Positions 24,291-33,748 of a stretch of 64,000 bases of DNA are shown piece after piece. The translations under genes and the position numbers were made by a program. This DNA is from Patiria miniata (Eukaryota > Echinodermata > Asteroidea > Valvatida > Asterinidae). The DNA is taken from NCBI RefSeq assembly GCF_015706575.1, contig NW_024037062.1, positions 8,800,811-8,864,810 of the forward strand, read 5' to 3'. Positions within the stretch are counted from its first letter, which is position 1, and each line of letters begins with the position of its first letter. Under the pieces are notes generated by a model. The model searched no databases. It was not told the DNA's origin and worked only from the letters and a program-made list of their open reading frames with translations.

Positions 24291-25254
24291 TAACTGAAGA
24301 GCGAATATAAGGACAGTGACATTGTTGCCTGGTGCAAATGTCGCTTATAAGGGATAGCCTCTCGGTGCATATTAGTAGCGCTGATTTCCAAGAGGCCCCT
24401 TTATTTAGAAGATGAAGACTTGTCGAACAATTTCAAAACCACGAAGTTAAACGTTCGAAACGCCATGAGGTCGGCAACTATGCGGAGAAAAAGCTGTAAA
24501 AAAAAATGAATAGTGTCATGGATTGAATTGTAAAGGATTTCTCTGTCAAGATGACTGTTCAAAACGCGTAAATAAGAACAACAATTTCTTAAATAGAAAA
24601 TCCTGAATTCGAGAACAAAACACTATGGATTAGCGCCGTCAGTAAAAGAGCTACACTCTTAATCAACTACCCTCCAGTAAATTAGGAAAGTTTTACCTAA
24701 GCTTGTACTTTACATCCCCGTAATACACTTTCTAACCTAACAAATTTCCTAGGACAGCATAAATTGAACAATCGCCGACAGTTTTAACATTAAGGAGCAA
24801 TGAGCACAATGCATTATAAATGTGATTAAATATAAACGTAATAAAGATTATTTCCACTAAGATTAAGTTTAAAGGAAGAGCCATGATGAACTTCAGTGAC
24901 CACGCCTACTAACCTGTCCAACCTCGGTTTATTTCATCCTGTCCAACAAGCAACAAAACATCATTATTGCAATCAGTTTATTAAAATTGTATCTGGTATT
25001 TTACGGTGGTAATCATCTGGCTGTTAACTGAAGTCTTTGAAAAAGTGGTTTGCATGCAGAAAGGGTGATGGTTGATTTATTATGAAGTAGAAGGGAATAT
25101 GGAATTTCCGTCACTTGACCCAGAAATATTATTGTGTTTTACTCCCCCTTGTCCGAGTTCACCCCTGCGCCAATAAGTTTTTTTTCTCCGACTGTTAACA
25201 GATCTGCACTGTTCTGCAGTACTTTAACAAAACATTACAAAACTATCATAGTGG
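24291..25254. other. unassigned DNA between tandem arrays B and C
   Basis: No gene recognised. It holds a degenerate trace of array B at its left side and nothing else that is clear. Confidence 0.4.
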
Positions 25255-28200
25255 TAGAGAAAGAAATAATACTTGACGCCAGTGTTATTCTTTTCTCAGA
25301 GGTGTATGACATACGATACGATGTGTTACGTTACGATACAACGCGAGAGTGAACGCAATCGCTTGGTAGAGAAGGAAATAATACTTGACGCCAGTGTTAT
25401 TCTTTTCTCAAAGGTTTGTGACTTACGATACGATGTGTTACGTTACGATACGATACGATACTATACGATGCGACACGATGCGAGAGTGAACGCAATCGCT
25501 TGGTAGGCCTAGAGAAAGAAATAATACTTGACGCCAGTGTTATTCTTTTCTCAAAGGTTTGTGACTAACGATATGATGTGTAAAGTTACGATACGATACG
25601 ATACGATACTATACGATGCGACACGATGCGACACGATGCGAGAGTGAACGCAATCGCTTGGTAGACCTAGAGAAAGAAATAATACTTGACGCCAGTGTTA
25701 TTCTTTTCTCATAGGTTTGTGACTTACGACATGATGTGTTACGTTACGATACTATACGATGCGAGAGTGAACGCAATCGCTTGGTAGACCTAGAGAAAGA
25801 AATAATACTTGACGCCAGTGTTATTCTTTTCTCAAAGATTTGTGACTTACGATACGCTGTGTTACGTTACGACACGTTACGAGTGCGAGAGAGAACGCAA
25901 TCGCTTTGTAGCAAAAGAAATAATACTTGACGCCAGTGTTATTCTTTTCTCAAAGGTTTGTGACTAACGATATGATGTGTTACGTTACGATACGATACGA
26001 TACGATACGATACGATACGATGCGACACGATGCAAGAGATAACGCAATCGCTTGGTAGGCCTAGAGAAAGAAATAATACTTGACGCCAGTGTTATTCTTT
26101 TCTCAAAGGTTTCTGACCTACGATATGATGTGTTACGATAAGTTACGATACGATATGATGCGACACGATGCGAGAGTGAACGCAATCGCTTGGTAGAGAG
26201 AGAAATAATACTTGACGCCAGTGTTATTCTTTTCTCAAAGGTTTCTGACATACGATACGATGTGTTACGTTACGATACGATACGATGCGACACGATGCGA
26301 GAGTGAATGCAATCGCTTGGTAGAGAGAGAAATAATACTTGACGCCAGTGTTATTCTTTTCTCAAAGATTTGTGACTTACGATACGCTGTGTTACGTTAC
26401 GACACGTTACGAGTGCGAGAGTGAACGCAATCGCTTGGTAGAGAAAGAAATAATACTTGACGCCAGTGTTATTCTTTTCTCAAAGGTTTCTGACGTACGA
26501 TATGATGTGTTACGTTACGATACGATACGATACTATACGATGCGACACGATGCGAGAGTGAACGCAATCGCTTGGCAGAAAAAGAAATAAAACTTGACGC
26601 CAGTGTTATTCTTTTCTCAAAGGTTTCTGACCTACGATACGATGTGTTACGTAACGACACGTTACGAGTGCGAGAGTGAACGCAATCGCTTGGTAGAGAA
26701 AGAAATAATACTTGACGCCAGTGTTATTCTTTTCTCAAAGGTTTCTGACTTACGATATGATGTGTTACGATAAGTTACGATACGATATGATGCGACACGA
26801 TGCGAGAGTGAACGCAATCGCTTGGTAGAGAGAGAAATAATACTTGACGCCAGTGTTATTCTTTTCTCAAAGGTTTGTGACTAACGATATGATGCGTTAC
26901 GTTACGATACGATACGATACTATACGATGCGACACGATGCGAGAGTGAACGCAATCGCTTGGTAGAGAAAGAAATAATACTTGACGCCAGTGTTATTCTT
27001 TTCTCAAAGGTTTCTGACATACGATACGATGTGTTACGTTACGATACGATACGATGCGACACGATGCGAGAGTGAATGCAATCGCTTGGTAGAGAGAGAA
27101 ATAATACTTGACGCCAGTGTTATTCTTTTCTCAAAGGTTTCTGACCTACGATACGATGTGTTACGTTACAACACGTTACGAGTGCGAGAGTGAACGCAAT
27201 CGCTTGGCAGAAAAAGAAATAATACTTGACGCCAGTGTTATTCTTTTCTCAAAGGTTTCTGACCTACGATACGATGTGTTACGTAACGACACGTTACGAG
27301 TGCGAGAGTGAACGCAATCGCTTGGTAGAGAAAGAAATAATACTTGACGCCAGTGTTATTCTTTTCTCAAAGGTGTATGACAAACGATACAATGTGTTAC
27401 GTTACAACACGTTACGAGTGCGAGAGTGAACGCAATCGCTTGGCAGAAAAAGAAATAATACTTGACGCCAGTGTTTTTCTTTTCTCAAAGGTTTCTGACC
27501 TACGATACGATGTGTTACGTAACGACACGTTACGAGTGCGAGAGTGAACGCAATCGCTTGGTAGAGAAAGAAATAATACTTGACGCCAGTGTTATTCTTT
27601 TCTCAAAGGTGTATGACAAACGATACAATGTGTTACGTTACAACACGTTACGATACGATGCAAGAGCACTCATTATCTTGGTAGAGAAAGAAATAATACT
27701 TGAAATCAGTGTTATTCTTTTCTCAAAAGTTTGTGACTTACGATATGATGTGTTACGTTACGATACTATACGATGCGACACGATGCAAGAGTGAACGCAA
27801 TCGCTTGGTAGGTCTAGAGAAAGAAATAATACTTGAAATCAGTGTTATTCTTTTCTCAAAGGCGTATGACATACAATACGACGTGTTACGTTACGATACG
27901 ATGCGACACGATGCGAGAGTGAACGCAATCGCTTGGTAGAGAAAGAAATAATACTTGACGCCAGTGTTATTCTTTTCTCAAAAGTTTGTGACTTACGATA
28001 TGATGTGTTACGATACGATACGATACGATGCGGCACGATGCGAGAGTTAACGCAATCGCTTGGTAGAGAAAGAAATAATACTTGACGCCAGTGTTATTCT
28101 TTTCTCAAAGGTTTTTGACTTACGATACGATGTGTTACGTTACGACAGGATGTGTTACGTTACGACGTTATGACTTACGATACGATGTGAGAGCACTCAA

Positions 28201-28370
28201 TCTCTTGGTAGAGAAAGATATAATACTTGAAATCAGTGTTATTCTTTTCTCAAAGGTTTCTGACATACGATACGATGTGTTACGTTACGATACGATGCGA
28301 GAGTGAATGCAATCTCTTGGTACAGAAAGAAATAATTCTTGAAATCAGTGTTATTCTTTTTCGCAAAACC
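25255..28370 (+). repeat. tandem array C, about 25 units of 110-160 bp
   Basis: Each unit reads agaaataatacttgacgcc, then agtgttattcttttctcaaa, then a variable tacgatacgat stretch and gtgaacgcaatcgcttg. Unit length varies because the tacga/cgata pentamer part expands or shrinks. The last units change tgacgcc to tgaaatc. Many frames of about 67 codons on both strands arise only from the repeat. Confidence 0.92.
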
Positions 28371-29890
28371 GCCGGAAATGAAACCAAAAAAAGCCGAAGG
28401 CGAAAATGAAAATAACGGAGAAAAAATACAACGGTGGTAAGCAAAATGTTTCAGGTCACTCAGGTGTAATTTTGTTCATCAACTAAAATAAGAAACGAAA
28501 TTATACGAAAGAAAAAAATAGATTAAGAATGATATACGAAATGATACAAAACAAGTGAAATTCGATTTCTCCGCAAAACACGCGGTCGCCGGAAAACTGA
28601 CGAGATCAAATCAGTGTTATTTTCCCCAGAACAATAAATGAAGCGAAAACATTTGCGACGAATATGAAAAATACGGCATAAATCAAAGCGATGGTGAGAG
28701 AATTAATAGGCCTTGAAATATGTGTTGTTTTGCCCAAAATTTAACGAAATTGTAAGAAATAAAACGAAGGTTTAAAACCAAATGACATTCGATACGATAC
28801 GAAACAACTCAATCGCGTTTCCTCCTTGAAAAATGTCGGACACGCAAATGACGAGGATCGCATCAACTCAACGGAAAGAAATGATACTTGAAATTAGTGT
28901 TATTTCTTCCACAATTGCAAAACGAAATGAACGAAAAACTGCGTCGAAAAATAAAACATAACGGCAAATGTGAAAGCGGTGGTGAGAAGCGGATTATTTG
29001 AAATCAGTGATATTTTTTTCAACCACCTTTAAAAGAAACGAAACGATAAAAATGAAACAAAATTGAACGAAACTCATTCGATGAGATACGAATCATACAA
29101 AATAAATCAATCACGATTCCTCATCGAAAATCGAAAAATTCGGCCACGAAATTGACAAAGATCGCATCAATCAAGGGAAAGTTTTTCCCCCAAAACCGCA
29201 AAAGAAAATGAAACGAAAACCTGCGAGGAAAATGGTAATTATGGCAAATATCAAAGCGATGGTGAGAAGAATAATATTTGAAATCGGTGTTATTTTTCTC
29301 ACCCACCCTTAAAAGGAAGCAACGAAACGATACAAAATGAAACAAAATTGGAACGAAACTCATTCGATTAGATGCGAATCAATGCAAATAAATCGATCGC
29401 GATTCCTCATTGAAAATCGAATAATCCGGCCACAAAAAATAACAAGAATTGCATCAATTAAGGGAAAGTTTTTACCCAAAACCGCAAAAGAAACTGAAAC
29501 AAAAACCTGCGACGAAAATGAAAATTACGGCAAATATCAAAGCGGTGATGAAAAGAATAATATTTGAAATCAGTGTTATTTTTCTCACTCCCTTAAAAAA
29601 ATGAATTGATTCAAAACGAAATGAAATTGAAGCAAAATGATATTCGATGCAAGTAGTAAAATGATACGAAACAAATGGATTTCGATTCCCACTCGAAAAA
29701 TTCAGCAACGAAAACGACGAGGATCTCAACGGAAAGATAAAAGTACTTAAAATTAGTGTTATTCCCCCCCCCCCCCCCAAAAAAAAAATAAAATAAAATA
29801 AGCGAGAAGAAACACGAAATCTTCGACGAAAATTATATTTGTGGGGTAAATAAACAGTGGTGGAAGAAATATACTTGAAAGAGAATGATT
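28371..29890 (+). repeat. decayed extension of array C
   Basis: The unit core (ttgaaatcagtgttattttt) reappears near 28610, 28880, 28995, 29275, 29560 and 29750, now 100-300 bp apart and separated by gaaacgaaa/aaaatgaaac-rich DNA. A second-level unit is visible: 29030-29290 resembles 29310-29590. Confidence 0.7.
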
Positions 29891-29934
29891 ATAAACTGTT
29901 TCTTCGTCGAAATCGTTGATCAGTATTAGTTGGA

Positions 29935-30190
29935 TAAGTAAGTCCAATCTGCAAGATTGGCGTGGACATGTCTTTGACCCTCGACGATGATCGTTGCATC
30001 CTGGTTTTTAAAATGTAAGTCCGATAGCTGATAATTATCGGCAACGTAGTGCTTACAGCCCTGTAATTTACTGGTTCGACATTTTTTTCATACCAAGTCC
30101 GATCTACAACGATCGGCACGGACACTTCCGACACCATGTTGCCTTCAGACTCGTAAGCCCGATCCATCTGAAACGATCGGCACTTTCTTC
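29935..30190 (+). repeat. four hairpin modules with co-varying stems
   Basis: The stems are ccaatc/gattgg (from 29943), ccgat/atcgg (30011), ccgatc/gatcgg (30098) and ccgatc/gatcgg (30158). Most are preceded by (a)agtc or aagc, and two are followed by ggac, which pairs with gtcc. Spacing is 60-87 bp. Confidence 0.55.
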
Positions 30191-30259
30191 AAAACATTTT
30201 TGCTGGATTGTATTTTAAAAAGTAAGTCTGTTTTAACCATCAATACTACAGGAAACAAT

Positions 30260-31165
30260 AACCTTGCTTTAGGCTGGGTCAAGTTTTATTTCTCCCTAGC
30301 TCACTTAACCGAGAGGATGACGAAGATCTACAAGCCTAAGACTGACTGGATGAGGAGAGGCTGCTTTGTCAAGATGAAAACGAACCCCTCCGAGGAACCG
30401 GAAGCAGGGAGGAGGACCGACGGATGAACAGATGACCCTGCTTGCCGGGCAACCCATTTCTGAATCTCAAGGTTAGTTTTTTCACCAAAAGAAAATAAAA
30501 AAGGAAGATGATTTTCATTGTAATGATTAATCTGTAATTCATCTTGTGGTATTTTGCTGCTTCCAATAAGTGCCCTTTAAGATAACTAATTCTAATGTTT
30601 TGTTCTCCTTATCTCTTTGATATTGTAGGAGTATTGACTGGATTGATAAAGACTTGGAGACGCCCCAAACCATCATCACAGATGAAACCTGGAAGCAGGG
30701 TGGAGGACCGACCGATGAATGACGACCCTGCTCGCTGAGCTTCCCATTTTCCCGAGGTACGTTTTAAGAAACAGAACACCAAATTCAAGGCTTATGTGTT
30801 CCTCTTCTGTTTAAATCTCTCCATCCTGGAATAAATTTCATAATATTGTCAATCCTGATTCTAAAGTTTCCTTTCCCTTTTGTTTTTGATTTTTTTTTTA
30901 GAAGATGGAGCCTGGCATACCTCGATGACTTTGTGAAGATGAAGAGGCTCTTTCCCTGCTTGAGCACGGGCCAGCTCGCCCCACCCCTACCAGCTGAAGC
31001 AGAGGAGCGGACAGAGCATACTGTCCGAACCGTCGAGAACAATTCTCAACCCGGTTCTTTTCAGAACCAAACTTCTTCAAAAAAGAGAGATTCCATCACT
31101 CTGTGTACCAAGACCTACCCTTTGTTGTAACTTCCCACCCTGCAAAGCTTCAAATCAATAAAACA
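30260..31165 (+). ncRNA. possible spliced non-coding transcript with duplicated exon and poly(A) signal
   Basis: Candidate exons are: one ending at 30471 (caag|gttagt), 30629-30756 (acceptor tattgtag, donor cgag|gtacgt) and one from 30902 (acceptor after a long T tract). An AATAAA follows at 31157-31162. The ends of the first two exons are copies of each other (ggaagcaggg, ggaggaccgac, atgaccctgct). Short frames exist, such as one of 36 codons ending at 30427, but none crosses the junctions convincingly. The assignment rests on splice-like signals only. Confidence 0.35.
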
Positions 31166-32424
31166 AAAATCCTCCTATCCCCTAAACAAGTGAACACCAT
31201 TCAGATGCTTAGGCTGATCTGCTCCCCGAGTGCTATTTCGAAGTGCTTGTAGTTTGGATCCTAATAATTTCCTCCATTATTTTAACATTCTTTTACAATT
31301 GATGACCACCAAGCCTAAGCTTTGTCCGAAACTTACTTTTGTCCGTCATAAATCAAAAGAGGGCGCTTTAATTTTCCTTAACTCGACCGAAAAAAACCTA
31401 GAAATTAATAGAGGGCGCTGTCAAATCCACATTCAGACACAGAGCAAGTCCACTTTTGACTGCCAGTTGAGCATATCGATAACCCCCCCCCCCCTAAAAA
31501 AAAAAAACAGTGGGTGCTTCCATTTTAATTAAATCTGGAGCCTTTTCTTGATAGCTCCATAACGAGGATTGGGAAGACATTTAAGTGTCCCCCTGCCTCC
31601 ACCCCATCCCCCCCCCCACCCCTCCCTGGTTAATGTTTCGGGCAAAAATAATAATTGAAAGGTTAGCGCTCATCTAAGATACTAATTTTGGGCATATGCA
31701 CAAGTATTGAATTTGCCGTATAAGTAGACCTCTAAAGGTGGAAAATTTGGGCTCCCCCCCCCTTTTTTTGAAACAAGTGGGGAACAGTTTAGATGTAAAA
31801 TTCAAGCACGCATTCAAATTTAGCACCATGCCTTATGATTGCCAGATGTTGGATATATGGCTCACGAAGTCCGGTATATTTGAGACACATTTACACAAAT
31901 TCAAAACAATTGTGCACAATTTAAACATTTTAATCGATAAACGCAGGCCCAAGGATCCAACTCGGGGCTTAGATTTTCCTGAAGCCGAAATTATATGAAG
32001 CCGGAATTTCGAAAAAGGCCCCGTGTCAATACTTTCAACTAAGAGAGGGCGCTCTTTTGACTATTCCTATACCAAGAGAGGGCGCTTCTGCAACAAGTCA
32101 AGTAAGTGAAGATTCTGATTGCGGAATTTGTTCCAATTTCAAAGATATTTTAAGATCTTTCTAGTTCGTCATTTCATCTTGTGAACTGTTGACTGTGATT
32201 ACTGATACTGGTCCTTGGTAATAATTTATGAAGCTACTTACTCCAATAGATAAAAATGTAATATTTGCTGAAATGAAAATTCATTTGAAAATTGAACATG
32301 TTGTAACTTGTAAGTTGTATTGAAGTTGAACACTGTCACCTGGTCACCACTGTTAATGTCATGACTGTTGAAAGATCTCAGAAAAAACCCCAATGGATTT
32401 CTCATAATCGAGTTTGGGGAAAGA
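31166..32424. other. intergenic DNA upstream of SLC9B-like gene
   Basis: No gene recognised. It has four copies of agagggcgct, at 31358-31367, 31410-31419, 32044-32053 and 32077-32086, and poly-C runs near 31483 and 31608. Confidence 0.4.
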
Positions 32425-32612
32425 CTGTTGCAACCTGATGTTACTTCAGTAGTTGTGTACAAAATCTGGGAGAGTCAAGACAATTTTCTAAGTATTTCCT
32501 AACAAAATTTGAAATGTTTCTCAGTCGAGTCTCAGATTCATGTCTTTTCAACATTTTTGCAATGTGACTGACCTTCATTGAGATAAAAAAAGCAGCGTCA
32601 GGTTGCAACATT
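32425..32612. mobile_element. MITE with GTTGCAACCTGACG ends, copy 1
   Basis: The left end ctgttgcaacctgatg and right end gcgtcaggttgcaacatt are inverted. The interior matches, in inverted orientation, the element at 35493-35677 in intron 2 (atgtcttttcaacattttt, catgaatctg words). Confidence 0.7.
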
Positions 32613-32652
32613 CTTTCAAAGTTCGGTAATCTGGTGTACAACAAGATTGGAC

Positions 32653-32732
32653 AAATTTTTTTTCTCGGGATAAACGCTGTAGAGAAATGCACACAATTTC
32701 TCTACAGCTTTTATCCCGAAAAAAAAAAAATT
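32653..32732. repeat. near-perfect 25-bp hairpin with 7-base loop
   Basis: cgggataaacgctgtagag pairs with ctctacagcttttatcccg with one mismatch around a short gcacaca loop, extended by T and A runs. It lies about 380 bp upstream of the SLC9B-like start codon. Confidence 0.7.
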
Positions 32733-33060
32733 AGTAAAAGTATGGGGGATGTCATGGATGTGGTAACCAAATCTGTATTTTGTGCAACTTTTTCGTGCAA
32801 TCAAAAAGAGATGGAAATTTTTGTTCGCACAAAAGTTTGGACACACCAAACACCTAAAAACACTTCGCTGTGCAAACTTCTTTTTTTTTCTCGAATGTAG
32901 TATCCTGAAACAAAATGAGAAACGTTTCTCAGCCTCAGAAGTTTACAAATGCACTTCTGCGTGTCCGAGCGATAGTGCAAATCCACAAATCACACCCAAC
33001 AATCACATTCTTTAAAGATAATAACAGCTGTTATCTTTTCACTCTTGTTGTAACTCACAG

Positions 33061-33108
33061 AGAGCGGGGTGAACTCAAACAAAAAAGGTTGCAAACAGCT
33101 CGACCACC
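33061..33108 (+). promoter_or_regulatory. 5' UTR end of SLC9B-like: likely splice acceptor plus strong Kozak start
   Basis: A pyrimidine-rich tract ends in ...aactcacag at 33060, so the start exon probably begins at 33061 with at least one upstream non-coding exon. The start context cgaccaccATGg is close to the ideal animal Kozak sequence, which decides the start at 33109. No TATA-like promoter could be assigned; the true first exon may lie upstream of this window's recognisable sequence. Confidence 0.5.
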
Positions 33109-33748
33109 ATGGGAGGCAACGTCGTCTCAACATCCTACAAGACGGCGAACACCACAGACTTGGAGGTAGCCAAGCCGGACGACTATTCCACCCTCCAGGA
33201 TGAGAACAGCCAATACGCAACCCCCAACACCACTACTATGAATAGTACACCGGACACGAGCATTCCCTTAGAAGGGGGCAGAAATGACACCCTGAACGAG
33301 GCAGATGATGATGAGGGTGAGACAGCACCGTGGCATGGCTTGCCGATGGGGGTGGACGAGCACGGAAGCTTCGCCGTTATCAACACCGAGGTTCCCCTGA
33401 ACCACGTCCAGCATGGCTACCCGGAGGAGAGGGAACCCCAGTGCTGCCGCGGGCTCAGAGATCGATGCAAGATGGCGTGCCGGCCCTTGGTCGCCAAACA
33501 CAACCAGCTTCCGGAAAGCCCGTCCCGGCGCGCCCGGCTCAAGTATGCCTTCTTGTGCCCGCCTCACGGACTCGTCGCCAAAATCGTCCTGAATGTTACA
33601 ATCGTCGTGCTGCTGTGGGCAATACTGTGGTCTATCACCGGACCAGAAGCGTTGCCCGGGGGTAACCTGTTCGCTATCTATGTTCTGGTGGTGGTGGCAG
33701 CCGTTGGCGGTAAACTCATCGAATTGATTCATCTTCCGGCTCTGTTGG
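33109..33748 (+). CDS. SLC9B2-like: SLC9B-like coding exon 1
   Basis: Encodes residues 1-213 plus one base of Gly214. It holds a polar, acidic N-tail (DDDEGE at 67-72), a Cys/Arg-rich stretch (CCRGLRDRC, 112-120) and the first two hydrophobic segments (about 156-176 and 186-208) around the conserved LPGGNLF. The donor is g|gtaagt, leaving a phase 1 intron of 803 bp. Confidence 0.93.

Noticed and set aside
25255..28400. Series of ~67-codon frames on both strands with similar peptides
   Set aside because: They arise from the tandem units. The usual 118-bp unit is not a multiple of three, so no frame persists across the array.
20159..29890. CRISPR-like array
   Set aside because: Whole units are repeated with drifting spacers, there are no short repeats with unique spacers of equal size, and the genome is eukaryotic.
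33268..33732. 154-codon antisense frame
   Set aside because: A GC-rich shadow of SLC9B-like exon 1.
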